From Amycolatopsis deserti (GTDB lineage Bacteria > Actinomycetota > Actinomycetes > Mycobacteriales > Pseudonocardiaceae), in NCBI RefSeq assembly GCF_014653945.1, contig NZ_BNAU01000009.1:1-64000 (forward strand): a stretch of 64,000 nt of DNA. Direction: 5' to 3'. The notes under the pieces are model-generated. The model did no database searches, had not been told where the DNA came from, and worked only from the letters and a program-made list of their open reading frames with translations. Below are positions 36,147-48,273 of the stretch, one piece after another (positions within the stretch are counted from its first letter, which is position 1; the number at the start of each line of letters is the position of its first letter). The position numbers and the translations under genes were made by a program.

Positions 36147-36803
36147 GTGAGCCAGGACGTGTGGAGCGCGGTCGACGACTACGTCGGCCGGACGCTCATC
36201 CCAGCCGACCCGGTGCTCGACGACGTGCGGGCCGCCACGGACGACGCCGGGCTGCCCCCGATCGCGGTGTCCCCGCCCCAGGGCAAACTGCTGCACCTGC
36301 TGGCGCGGATGCACGGCGCCCGCTCGATCCTGGAGATCGGCACACTCGGCGGCTACAGCACGATCTGGCTGGCGCGGGCGCTGCCGCCGGACGGCAGGCT
36401 GGTGACGCTGGAGGCGGACCGCAAGCACGCGCAGGTGGCGGAGAACAACCTCGACGCGGCCGGGTTCGGCGAGATCGTCGAGGTGAGGGTCGGCAAGGCG
36501 CTGGACACGCTGCCGTCGGTCGAGGGGCCGTTCGACCTGATCTTCATCGACGCGGACAAGCCGAACAACCCGGAGTACTTCCGGTGGGCGCTGCGGTTGT
36601 CGCGGCCGGGTTCGGTGATCATCGTGGACAACGTGGTGCGCAACGGCGCGATCGCCGACGCGGACACCACGGACCCGGCGATCGTCGCCACGCGGGAGAT
36701 GCACGAGCTGATCGCCGCCGAGCCGCGGGTCGAGGCGACCGTGGTGCAGACGGTGGGCTCGAAGGGCTACGACGGGTTCACGCTCGCGCTGGTGACGGAG
36801 TGA
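36147..36803 (+). CDS. O-methyltransferase, catechol-OMT-like (class I SAM)
   Basis: 218 residues of the caffeoyl-CoA/catechol O-methyltransferase group. The SAM motif ILEIGTLGGYSTIWLARAL is near residue 62, the metal-binding and catalytic block FDLIFIDADKPNNPEYFRWAL near 130, and IIVDNVVRNGAIAD near 155. It transfers methyl from SAM to catechol-like hydroxyls using Mg2+. GTG 36147. It lies 10 bases after the FepC-like gene and overlaps the NUDIX gene by 4 bases (GTGA), so all three probably form one iron-controlled operon. Methylation of a catecholate could link the activities, but this is inference. Confidence 0.9.
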   Translation: MSQDVWSAVDDYVGRTLIPADPVLDDVRAATDDAGLPPIAVSPPQGKLLHLLARMHGARSILEIGTLGGYSTIWLARALPPDGRLVTLEADRKHAQVAENNLDAAGFGEIVEVRVGKALDTLPSVEGPFDLIFIDADKPNNPEYFRWALRLSRPGSVIIVDNVVRNGAIADADTTDPAIVATREMHELIAAEPRVEATVVQTVGSKGYDGFTLALVTE

Positions 36804-37178
36804 TCGACAAGGTCGCCTGGCTGCGGGTGGAGTCCGGCCGTGTGCTCGCGGCGCGCTCGCACGGCAAGTCGGTGTGGTACCTGCCGGGCGGCAAGCGCGA
36901 GCCGGGCGAAAGCGACGTGGCGACGCTGGTGCGGGAGGTCGCCGAGGAGCTGTCCGTGACGATCGACCCGGCGACCGTCCACCACTTCGGCACCTTCGAG
37001 GCCCCGGCCCACGGACGGGCCGGGGTGGTGCGGATGGCCTGCTACACCGCCGAGTACCACGGAACCCTCGCGGCCTCGGCGGAAGTGGCGGAGCTGGCGT
37101 GGCTGGGTGCCGCCGACCGCGACCGGCTCTCGGCGGCGGGCGCGCTCGTCTTCGACGAGATGCACCGCCGCGGCGAAC

Positions 37179-37189
<11 letters not shown>
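36800..37189 (+). CDS. NUDIX hydrolase
   Basis: 129 residues. A complete NUDIX box, GGKREPGE followed by SDVATLVREVAEELSV, lies at about residues 32-55 with the REVAEE metal-binding triad. Such enzymes hydrolyse nucleoside diphosphates linked to another group. GTG 36800 overlaps the previous stop (GTGA). It converges on gcvT with an 11-bp overlap. The compact size and lack of extra domains resemble MutT-like housecleaning enzymes, but the substrate is unknown. Confidence 0.88.
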
Positions 37190-38267
<1,078 letters not shown>

Positions 38268-38269
38268 GG

Positions 38270-41092
<2,823 letters not shown>

Positions 41093-41120
41093 CGGGAGCT
41101 CCTCATCTGCGGGTGGCGGG

Positions 41121-41305
41121 AACTCCCCCTCTGTCATCGGCACCTGAGAGTTTCACCGCGCTCGCGGCTTTCACCTTGGGTGAGACGCGATGGCGCGCCT
41201 GCTTTCCAGAGTGGCCTGGCGCGGAGCGGTAACTGGTACCTGAGAGATTGGCGGGGAAGTTGCTCCTTCGGCGCCCCAGCTGACCTGGGGACTCTCCCGC
41301 TCCGG
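41121..41305 (-). promoter_or_regulatory. Tandem glycine riboswitch upstream of gcvP
   Basis: On the minus strand two glycine aptamers follow each other. Aptamer 1 spans about 41305-41232, with GGGAGAG, a GCCGAAGGAGCAA core and closing CTCTCAGGTACC. Aptamer 2 spans about 41215-41128, with ACTCTGGAAAG, CACCCAAGGTGAAAG and closing ACTCTCAGGTGCC. These are the conserved elements of the Rfam gcvT class. The element ends some 30 bases before the gcvP ribosome-binding site, the usual ON switch for glycine cleavage genes. The promoter lies upstream, in 41306-41342. Confidence 0.93.
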
Positions 41306-41342
41306 CTCGTGACGGCCTGCTGTTCAGTTGTCCGGCTTCAGT

Positions 41343-42107
41343 CTACAGCGGGGTAACGTACGCGCCCGAGATACCGCCGTCCACCAGGAACTGCGACGCC
41401 GTGATGAACGACGCATCGTCGCTGGCCAGGAAAGCCACGGCAGCGGCGATCTCCTCCGGCTCGGCGAAGCGGCCCAGCGGCACGTGCACCAGGCGGCGCG
41501 CGGCCCGCTCCGGGTCCTTGGCGAACAGCTCACGCAGCAGCGGGGTGTTCACCGGACCGGGGCACAGGGCGTTGACCCGGATGCCCTCGCGGGCGAACTG
41601 CACGCCCAGCTCGCGGGTCATCGCCAGCACCCCGCCCTTGGACGCGGTGTAGGAGATCTGCGAGGTCGCCGCGCCCATCACCGCCACGAAGGACGCGGTG
41701 TTGACGATCGAGCCCTTCCCCTGCCGCCGCATGTGCGGGATGGCGTGCTTGCAGCACAGGTACACCGAGGTCAGGTTGACCTGCTGGACCTTCTGCCAGG
41801 CGTCCAGGCCGGTGGTGAGGATCGAGTCGTCCTCCGGCGGCGAGATGCCGGCGTTGTTGAACGCGACGTCGAGCGAGCCGAAGCGGTCCACCGCGGTCTG
41901 GAAGAGGGCCTCGACCTGCTCCTCGCTGGTGACGTCGGTGGCGACGAACTCGCCGCCGACCTCGTCCGCGGCGGCCTTGCCCGCGTCGGCGTCGATGTCG
42001 GCGATCACCACCTTCGCGCCCTCGCTCGCCAGGCGGCGGGCGGTCGCCAGGCCGATCCCGCTGCCGCCGCCGGTGATCACGACGACCCGGCCGTCGAACC
42101 GCTGCAT
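41343..42107 (-). CDS. SDR family oxidoreductase (3-oxoacyl-ACP reductase-like)
   Basis: 254 residues. Cofactor motif TGGGSGIG (12-19), VIADIDADAG with an aspartate after strand 2 that favours NAD(H), NNAG near 89, Ser near 140 (NTASFVAVMG) and YTASKGG with catalytic Tyr and Lys near 154-158. ATG 42107 follows GGAGG. It is the last gene of the set SRPBCC-GlnA-PuuD-SDR on the minus strand. In other actinobacteria an SDR or aldehyde dehydrogenase next to such GlnA/PuuD pairs works in amine breakdown, the basis for that inferred role. Confidence 0.9.
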   Translation of the reverse strand: MQRFDGRVVVITGGGSGIGLATARRLASEGAKVVIADIDADAGKAAADEVGGEFVATDVTSEEQVEALFQTAVDRFGSLDVAFNNAGISPPEDDSILTTGLDAWQKVQQVNLTSVYLCCKHAIPHMRRQGKGSIVNTASFVAVMGAATSQISYTASKGGVLAMTRELGVQFAREGIRVNALCPGPVNTPLLRELFAKDPERAARRLVHVPLGRFAEPEEIAAAVAFLASDDASFITASQFLVDGGISGAYVTPL

Positions 42108-42139
42108 CCCTGTTCCTCCGTGCTCCTCGTGCGGGCCGG

Positions 42140-42835
42140 TCAGCGGCATGCCGCCACCAGCGCCGCGAACAACCGGACTTCCTGCGTGTCCTGCTCCGGG
42201 TGCCACTGCACGCCGACCACGAAGTCCGCGCCCGGCAGCTCCACCGCCTCGATGGTGCCGTCCGCGGCCCAGCCGACGGCGCGCAGGCCGTCGCCGAGCT
42301 CCTCGACGGCCTGGTGGTGGTAGCACTGGCACTTGGTCTGCGCGCCGAGGATCCCGGCGACGCGGCTGCCGTCGGCGAGCGTGACGTGCGTCGGGCCGTA
42401 GACGCCCGGTGACGGCTGGTGCTCGCTGTGCCCGACGCGGTCCGGCAGGTGCTGGGTCAGGCTGCCGCCGAGCGCGACGTTGAGGACCTGCATGCCGCGG
42501 CACACACCGAGCACGGGCATCCCCCGGTCGAGGGCGGCGCGCACGAGGGCGAACTCGAAGGCGTCCCGCTCGGGGCGCGTGACGGTCTTGTCCTGGGGCT
42601 GTTGTCCATAGCGGTGGGGTTCGACGTCCGCTCCCCCGGTCAGGATGAGAGCGTCCACAGCGGACAGCACGTCGGTGTCCCCTGCGGGGAGCAGGACGGG
42701 TATGCCGCCCACATTGCGCACGGAGTCCACATAGGAGCTTGGCAGCAGTGCGGCATCGGTGTGCCAGACGCCCCAGCTCGCCTTCTCGGTGTAGGTGGTG
42801 AGACCCATGACCGGTTTAGAGGCGTTCGAACCCAC
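42140..42835 (-). CDS. Gamma-glutamyl-gamma-aminobutyrate hydrolase family protein (peptidase C26, PuuD-like)
   Basis: 231 residues, class I glutamine-amidotransferase fold. The nucleophile is Cys112 in GVCRGMQ; His212 and Glu214 in QWHPEQ complete the triad. LILTGGADVEPHRYG is the family signature. It would release glutamate from gamma-glutamyl amines made by the adjacent ligase. GTG 42835 is preferred because GGGAG lies upstream, giving a 20-bp overlap with the GlnA-like gene; the inner ATG 42808 is the alternative. Confidence 0.92.
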   Translation of the reverse strand: MGSNASKPVMGLTTYTEKASWGVWHTDAALLPSSYVDSVRNVGGIPVLLPAGDTDVLSAVDALILTGGADVEPHRYGQQPQDKTVTRPERDAFEFALVRAALDRGMPVLGVCRGMQVLNVALGGSLTQHLPDRVGHSEHQPSPGVYGPTHVTLADGSRVAGILGAQTKCQCYHHQAVEELGDGLRAVGWAADGTIEAVELPGADFVVGVQWHPEQDTQEVRLFAALVAACR

Positions 42836-44159
42836 GCTGGCGCTCCCAGTCGGTGACGGCGGCGTCGAAGGCGGCGAGCTCGACCCGGGCAGCGTTGAGG
42901 TAGTGCTCGACGACGTCCTCGCCGAACGCCTCGCGGGCGACCTTGCTGTCGGACAGCAGTTCCGCCGCCTCCCGCAGCGTGGCCGGGACCCTCGGCTTGT
43001 CCGAGTGGTAGGCGTTGCCGATGAACTCGTCCTCCAGCGGCAGCTCGTTCTCGATGCCGTGCAGGCCGGCGGCGATGAGCGCGGCGACCGCGAGGTAGGG
43101 GTTGACGTCGCCGCCCGGCACCCGGTTCTCCACCCGCAGCGACGGCCCGTGACCGACAACGCGCAGCGCGCAGGTGCGGTTGTCGGTGCCCCAGGCGACG
43201 GCGGTCGGCGCGAAGCTGCCGGGCACGAAACGCTTGTAGGAGTTGATGTTCGGGGCGAGGAAGCAGGTCAGCTCGCGCAGGCAGGCCAGCTGTCCGGCGA
43301 TGAAGTGCCGCATCAGCGTCGGGTCTTGCGCGAACACCGGCGTGCCGTCCGTGCCGCGCAGGCTGAGGTGGATGTGGCAGGAGTTGCCCTCGCGCTCGTT
43401 GTACTTCGCCATGAAGGTGAGGCTGCGGTTCTCCTGCGCGGCGATCTCCTTCGCGCCGGTCTTGTAGATGCTGTGGTTGTCGCAGGTGCGCAGGGCCTCG
43501 TCGAAGCGGAACGCGATCTCGTGCTGGCCGGGGTTGCACTCGCCCTTGGCGGATTCGACGTACATGCCGGCGCCGGCCATGTCGTTGCGGATGCGGCGCA
43601 GCAACGGTTCCAGCCGCGCCGTGCCGAGCATCGAATAGTCCACATTGTACTGGTTGGCCGGCTGGAGGTCGCGGTAGCCGCGGCGCCAGGCCTGTTCGTA
43701 GGTGTCGTCGAAGACGATGAACTCCAGCTCGGTGCCGACGTAGGCGGCGAGGTTCCGCTGCGCGAGCCGGTCGAGCTGGCCGCGCAGGACCTGCCGTGGC
43801 GAGGCGGTGACCTCGCCGCCCTCGACGCGCTCGACGTCGCACAGGACCAGGGCGGTCCCGTCGTGCCAGGGCACGCGGCGCAGCGTGGACAGGTCGGGGC
43901 GCAGCACGAAGTCGCCGTAACCGCTTTCCCAGGAGGAGATCGCGTAGCCGTCGACGGTGTTCATGTCCACGTCGACGGCGAGCAGGTAGTTGCAGGCCTC
44001 GGTGGCGTGGGTGACGACCTCGTTGAGGAAGTACTCGGCCGAGCAGCGTTTGCCCTGGAGACGGCCCTGCATGTCGGTCATCGCGACGAGGACGGTGTCC
44101 ACGGTGCCCTCCTCGACCAGTTCCCGGAGCTGGTCGAGGGTGAGCATGCCCTTGTTCAT
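42816..44159 (-). CDS. Glutamine-synthetase-family gamma-glutamyl ligase (GlnA3/GlnA4-like)
   Basis: 447 residues. ATP and metal-site blocks of GSI are present: TELEFIVFD, GECNPGQHEIAFRFDEALRTCDNHSIYKTGAKEIA, NSCHIHLSL, NSYKRFVPGSFAPTAVAWG and RVENRVPGGDVNPYLA (each shown in part). The sequence departs from true GS at the adenylylation site and flap, as in GlnA3/GlnA4 enzymes that glutamylate polyamines or ethanolamine. Pairing with a PuuD-like hydrolase supports this. ATG 44159 has AAAGG upstream. It follows the SRPBCC gene by 32 bases, probably one operon. The amine is unknown. Confidence 0.9.
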   Translation of the reverse strand: MNKGMLTLDQLRELVEEGTVDTVLVAMTDMQGRLQGKRCSAEYFLNEVVTHATEACNYLLAVDVDMNTVDGYAISSWESGYGDFVLRPDLSTLRRVPWHDGTALVLCDVERVEGGEVTASPRQVLRGQLDRLAQRNLAAYVGTELEFIVFDDTYEQAWRRGYRDLQPANQYNVDYSMLGTARLEPLLRRIRNDMAGAGMYVESAKGECNPGQHEIAFRFDEALRTCDNHSIYKTGAKEIAAQENRSLTFMAKYNEREGNSCHIHLSLRGTDGTPVFAQDPTLMRHFIAGQLACLRELTCFLAPNINSYKRFVPGSFAPTAVAWGTDNRTCALRVVGHGPSLRVENRVPGGDVNPYLAVAALIAAGLHGIENELPLEDEFIGNAYHSDKPRVPATLREAAELLSDSKVAREAFGEDVVEHYLNAARVELAAFDAAVTDWERQRGFERL

Positions 44160-44191
44160 GGGTCAAACCTTTGAGGGCGGGCGGTGCGCTG

Positions 44192-44659
44192 TCAAGCGAG
44201 CGCGCGGAGAAGCCGCACGTACGGGCTCCAGCGGGCGGGCCGGGCGACGGTGCCGGTGAGCTCACGCTCGGCGCGGTCCAGGAGATCTTCCAGCGCCGCG
44301 TCGTGTGCCGGACGCCAGAACAGCGGGTAGGTGAGCAGCGCCCACCGGCGCAGCCGGACCACCACGACGTGCCGCAGCTCGCTCGTGCCATCCGGACCGG
44401 GCAGAGCGGTGAACTCGTGGTAGCCGTCGAAGCCGCGCGGGCGCAGGAAACGGCAGCGGAGCAGCCGGCCCGGCACGTAGGACTCGACGCGGTAGCGAAC
44501 CGGGCCGTGACCACCGGTCGCGCCCACTTCCAGTTCGAGCCGCATGGGCGGCCACTTCCGCGGCCACAACCGGTCGCCGGGCCCGCCGAGGGAGTCGATC
44601 AGTTTCCCGGTCGCGGTCTCGCCGACGGCGAAGCGGCGGGTGTGGAGGTTGACCACCAT
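44192..44659 (-). CDS. SRPBCC (polyketide-cyclase-like) family protein
   Basis: 155 residues of the START/Bet v 1-like fold, small-ligand-binding proteins. It starts MVVNLHTRRFAVGETATGKL and has a beta-rich middle (YRVESYVPGRLLRCRFLRP, HEFTALPGPDGTSELRHVVVVRL) and a C-terminal helix (DAALEDLLDRAERELTG). ATG 44659 is close to a palindromic operator. It is divergent from the TetR gene and precedes the GlnA-like gene, so it is probably the first gene of a TetR-controlled operon. Its role there is not known. Confidence 0.75.
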   Translation of the reverse strand: MVVNLHTRRFAVGETATGKLIDSLGGPGDRLWPRKWPPMRLELEVGATGGHGPVRYRVESYVPGRLLRCRFLRPRGFDGYHEFTALPGPDGTSELRHVVVVRLRRWALLTYPLFWRPAHDAALEDLLDRAERELTGTVARPARWSPYVRLLRALA

Positions 44660-44662
44660 GAA

Positions 44663-44680
44663 TTGGAGAGTACTCTCTAA
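44663..44680. promoter_or_regulatory. 18-bp operator-like palindrome between SRPBCC and tetR
   Basis: TTGGAGAGTACTCTCTAA is palindromic in 16 of 18 positions. It lies exactly between the two divergent start codons (44659 and 44684), so a repressor bound there would block both genes. The adjacent TetR protein is the obvious candidate. Confidence 0.65.
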
Positions 44681-44683
44681 AAA

Positions 44684-45283
44684 ATGGGGAGGCCACCTCG
44701 TCATTCCGCCGACGACCTGTTGGACGCGGCCGTCCGGCTGTTCGCTTCGGGTGGGCCGGAGGCCGTGACCATGTCGGCCGTGGCGCGGGAGGCAGGGGCG
44801 CCCAGCGGGTCGGTGTACCACCGGTTCTCCGGGCGGCCGGCGTTGCTCGCCGCGCTGTGGCTGCGGACGGTGCGGCGGTTCCACGGCGACTACCGCTCGG
44901 TGCTGGGGTCGGAGCCGTCGGTGCGGGCCGTGGTCGAGGCGACCGCCTCGGTGGTGCGCTGGTGCCGGGAGCATCCGGGTGAGGCGCAGGTGCTGTACGC
45001 GGGCAAGCGGGCACTGGGGTTCGGCACCTGGTCCGCGGAGGACCGGACAGCGGCCGGCCGGACGGACGCCGACCTCGACCACATCCTGCGGGCCGCGCTG
45101 CGGCCGCTGCGTCCGGCCACCGGTTTGGGCACCGACGAGCTGCTGCTGGTGTTGATCGACCTGCCGTACGCGACTGTGCGGCGTTACCTGGCGCAGGGGC
45201 GGCCACCCCCCGTTTTGGCCGAGGCCCTGGTGGCGCGGGCTGCCCGCACTTTGTTGACCGGCGAAGGGAAGAGCGATGGCTGA
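44684..45283 (+). CDS. TetR/AcrR family regulator
   Basis: 199 residues with the TetR DNA-binding domain at the very N-terminus (RHSADDLLDAAVRLFASGG, then TMSAVAREAGAPSGSVYHRF). The C-terminal ligand-binding part is alpha-helical. ATG 44684 lies 4 bases after the operator palindrome, so the leader is very short. Its 3' end overlaps the amidohydrolase gene by 8 bp, so the two are translationally coupled. Predicted local repressor of itself, the amidohydrolase and the GlnA/PuuD/SDR set. Confidence 0.9.
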   Translation: MGRPPRHSADDLLDAAVRLFASGGPEAVTMSAVAREAGAPSGSVYHRFSGRPALLAALWLRTVRRFHGDYRSVLGSEPSVRAVVEATASVVRWCREHPGEAQVLYAGKRALGFGTWSAEDRTAAGRTDADLDHILRAALRPLRPATGLGTDELLLVLIDLPYATVRRYLAQGRPPPVLAEALVARAARTLLTGEGKSDG

Positions 45284-46088
45284 CGTGATCGACGTGTGGA
45301 TGCAGCAGCCGAACCAGCGGTTCATGGACCAGCCGTGGCTGGAGACGCTGCTGCGGTGGACGGACATGTCCCGCCGGGCGCCGCGGCTGGCGGCGACGCT
45401 CGACGCGATGGACGAGGCCGGGGTGCGGGTCGGGCTGTTGTCGGCGTGGCACGGGCCGGGCGGCGCGCTGATCACGAACGACGAGGTGGCCGAGGTGGTG
45501 TCGGCGCACCCCGACCGGTTCGCCGGGGTGGCCTCGGTGGATCTGACGGACCCGGTGCGGGCGGTGCGGGAGATCCGGCGGTGCGTGCGGAACGGGTTCG
45601 TCGGGGTGCGGGTGGTGCCGTGGCTGTGGAACCTGCCGCCGAACGACCGGCGCTACTACCCGGTTTACGTCGCGTGCGTGGAGGAGGACGTGCCGTTCTG
45701 CACGCAGATCGGGCACACCGGGCCGCTGTGCCCGTCCGAGCCGGGGCGGCCGATCCCCTACCTGGACGAGGTGCTGCTCGACTTCCCGGAGCTGGTCGTG
45801 GTGGGCGGGCACGTGGGCTACCCGTGGATGGCGGAGGTCCTGTCCCTGGCGACGAAGTACCCGAACTTCTACGTGGACACGTCGGCCTACGCGGTGCACC
45901 GGTTACCCGGGGAGCTGGTGGAGTACATGCGGGGACGCGGCCGGACGCGGGTGCTGTTCGGCAGCAACTACCCGATGCTGACGCCGGCCCAGGCGCTGAA
46001 GCGACTGCCCGACCTGGAGCTGGGAGCCACCCCGGAGGAGCTGTTCCTGGGCGGCAACGCCCGGCGGGTGTTCGCGCTGCCGAATTAG
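45276..46088 (+). CDS. Amidohydrolase family protein (ACMSD-like, amidohydrolase_2)
   Basis: 270 residues, TIM-barrel metal hydrolase. The N-terminal metal motif of the family (HxH) is not present at the usual place: DVIDVWMQQPNQRF has no histidines there, which is unusual. The later metal-site blocks GGHVGYPWMAEVL, CTQIGHTG and FGSNYPM (catalytic Asp normally in GSDxP, here Asn) are recognisable. The loss of two key residues suggests altered chemistry or a non-hydrolytic role. ATG 45276 overlaps tetR. An amidohydrolase next to a GS-type gene recalls the fungal FluG fusion, only as an analogy. Confidence 0.78.
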   Translation: MADVIDVWMQQPNQRFMDQPWLETLLRWTDMSRRAPRLAATLDAMDEAGVRVGLLSAWHGPGGALITNDEVAEVVSAHPDRFAGVASVDLTDPVRAVREIRRCVRNGFVGVRVVPWLWNLPPNDRRYYPVYVACVEEDVPFCTQIGHTGPLCPSEPGRPIPYLDEVLLDFPELVVVGGHVGYPWMAEVLSLATKYPNFYVDTSAYAVHRLPGELVEYMRGRGRTRVLFGSNYPMLTPAQALKRLPDLELGATPEELFLGGNARRVFALPN

Positions 46089-46379
46089 CGCGTTGGGCGG
46101 GTCAGCCGCGCTGGGGAGACTCCAGCCGCGCCGACCCGGCAGCCGCGCCGGCAACCTCCGTTGGCGCCCACCAGGGTGCGTGCCCCTGCCGCCCGCGACC
46201 GGGGGTCCCGATCCCGCACGGCCCGCACAGTCCTCATCCACCGGCTTCCGCCAGACTCCACCGCCGCCACTGCTTCCGACCCGGCAAGCGGTCACCGAAC
46301 CTCGCGAGCAGCCGCGCGGCCCGCACAATTCTCACCCACCGGGCGTCCCGCCAGACCGCAGTTCGCCCGCAGGTCCGGC
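46089..46379. other. Convergent intergenic region with degenerate repeats of the next gene's 3' end
   Basis: There is no gene in these 291 bp. Two related blocks (about 46205-46262 and 46282-46362, e.g. CGGCCCGCACAgTcCTCA with close variant) resemble the 3' coding end of the monooxygenase gene at about 46402-46480. They look like decayed tandem copies of roughly 100 bp. No terminator hairpin stands out. Confidence 0.5.
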
Positions 46380-47438
46380 TTATGCCGCCGCGACCTCCAC
46401 CCCGGCGAGCAACTGCCGGATCTCGCGGACAGCCGCACGACCCGCGCGGTTCGCGCCGATCGTGCTCGCGGATGGGCCGTAGCCGACCAGGTGGAGGCGC
46501 GGCTCGGCGGCTACGCGGGTGCCCTCCATGCGGATGCCGCCGCCGGGTTCGCGCAGGTGCAGCGGCGCCAGGTGGTCCAGGGCGGCGCGGAAGCCGGTCG
46601 CCCAGAGGATCACGTCCACGCGCTGTTCGCTGCCGTCCGGCCACACCACGCCCGTCGGCGTGATGTGGTCGAACATCGGCTTGCGGTCGAGGATTCCGCG
46701 GGCCTCGGCGTCACGCACCTGGGGCGTCCGCATCAGGCCGGTCACGCTGACCACGCTCGCCGGCGGCAGGCCCGCCCGGACCCGGCGCTCGACCTTCGCC
46801 ACGGCTTCGCGGCCCAGTTCGGGGCCGAATTCGACGTCCTTGAACACCGGCGGGCGGCGGGTCACCCACGTGGTGCCGCCGGCGAAGTCCGCGATCTCGA
46901 TCAGCAGCTGCACGGCCGACGTCCCACCGCCGACGACCAGGACGTGCTGCCCGCGGAACTCCTCGGCGCTGCGGTAGTCGGCGGTGTGCAGCTGGCGGCC
47001 GGTGAACGTCTCCTGGCCGGGGTAGTGCGGCCAGAACGGGCGGGTCCAGGTGCCGGTCGCGTTGATCACGGCGCGGGCGGCCCAGCTGTCGCCGGCGCTC
47101 TCGACGAGGAGCCGCTCACCTTCGTCCCGCACGGCTCGCACCTCGACCGGGCGACGGACCGGCAGGTCGAAGGTGCGCTCGTAGCGGTCGAAGTACTCCG
47201 CGACGACCTCCGAGGCCATCCGGTGCTCGTCCTGCTCGGCGAAGGCCATGCCGGGCAGGTCGTGGAACTTGTGGACCTTGTCCAACCGCAGCGACGGCCA
47301 CCGGTGCCGCCACGCACCGCCCGGCCCGGGATTCTGGTCGAGGACGACGAACTCCAGACCAGCCCGCCGGAGGAAGTAGGCGGCCGACAGCCCAGCCTGC
47401 CCCGCCCCGATCACCACGACGTCGGTTTCGCTGCGCAC
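46380..47438 (-). CDS. Flavin-containing monooxygenase-like NAD(P)/FAD oxidoreductase
   Basis: 352 residues. FAD motif VIGAGQAGLSAAYFLRRAG is near 10, NADPH motif VLVVGGGTSAVQLLIEIADF near 165, and the ATG motif LWATGFRAALDHLAPLHL near 285. The FMO-identifying FxGxxxHxxxY/F block appears as FTGRQLHTADYRSAEEF. It would oxygenate a soft nucleophile or ketone using NADPH and O2. GTG 47438 is chosen as the first start before the conserved fold; no strong ribosome-binding site is present. Its upstream region is the G-rich tract at 47521. Not linked to the Cox-like cluster by operon structure. Confidence 0.87.
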   Translation of the reverse strand: MRSETDVVVIGAGQAGLSAAYFLRRAGLEFVVLDQNPGPGGAWRHRWPSLRLDKVHKFHDLPGMAFAEQDEHRMASEVVAEYFDRYERTFDLPVRRPVEVRAVRDEGERLLVESAGDSWAARAVINATGTWTRPFWPHYPGQETFTGRQLHTADYRSAEEFRGQHVLVVGGGTSAVQLLIEIADFAGGTTWVTRRPPVFKDVEFGPELGREAVAKVERRVRAGLPPASVVSVTGLMRTPQVRDAEARGILDRKPMFDHITPTGVVWPDGSEQRVDVILWATGFRAALDHLAPLHLREPGGGIRMEGTRVAAEPRLHLVGYGPSASTIGANRAGRAAVREIRQLLAGVEVAAA

Positions 47439-47520
47439 ACCCGGTACAACCGCCCAGGCGGCGCGCCACTTCCCCACCGTGGCGCGCAGCACGTCGCGGC
47501 AACCGGGGCAAAGCGCCCAG

Positions 47521-48240
47521 GCGACGCGGGACGGGCTGCGAGGCCCGTGACGCGCGGAGGCGCGATGCGCGGCGCGCGCGAGACCCGCGAGGCGCGGCGC
47601 GCGGGCGCGCGGCGCGCGCGAGACCCGCGAGGCGCGGAGGCTCGATGCGCGGCGCGCGAGACCCGCGGGGCGCGGGGCGCGAGGCGCGAGGCGCGCGGGG
47701 CGCGCGGGGCGCGAGGCGCCCGGTGCGGAGGGGCGAGGCCCCTGGCGCGAAGGTGCGGGGCGCGCGGGACAGCTCGCGCGCGGGGCCCCGAGCCCCGCGA
47801 GGCGCGGACCGCGGGGGGCGCGGGACCGCGGGGCGCGCAGGCGGAGGGGCGCGAGGCGGAGGGACCCCAACGCGGAGGGCGGGGCGGAGGGCAGGGCCGC
47901 AAGGCCCCTGGGGCGAAGGGGCGGGCACGTGGCGGGGGCGCGCGTTGCGCGATCGCGAGGCGCGGGCGCGCGGGGATCGCGGGGCGCGGGGCCCGCGAGG
48001 CGCGGACCGCGGGGCGCGCAGGCGGAGGCGCACGGGGCGGCGGGCCCCCAATGTGGAGGGCGAGGCGCGCGGGGCGGAGGGCGAGGCCGAAAGGCACCTG
48101 GGGGCGAAGGGCGGGGGGCCGCGCATGGCGCGACGACCCGCGAGGCGCGGGGCGCCCGGGACCGCGGAGCGCGGGGCGCGCGGTTGCGTCTTGTGTCCGG
48201 GGCGCGGAACGAGCCGCGCTGCGTCGGGGGGCGCGTCGAG
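47521..48240. repeat. Low-complexity G-rich tract, degenerate GAGGCGCGG repeats
   Basis: About 720 bp of shuffled short units (GAGGCGCGG, GGGGCGCG, GCGCGAGACCCGCGAGG) with a G-rich plus strand. Open frames occur in all directions with Arg/Ala/Pro/Gly-only products, so none is accepted. The adjacent stretches 47439-47520 and 48241-48273 also hold no gene. It is analogous to, but made of different units from, the tract at 15180-16130. Confidence 0.75.
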
Positions 48241-48273
48241 CAGGGGGGTGGTGCCTGCTCGACGCGCGAAGGG

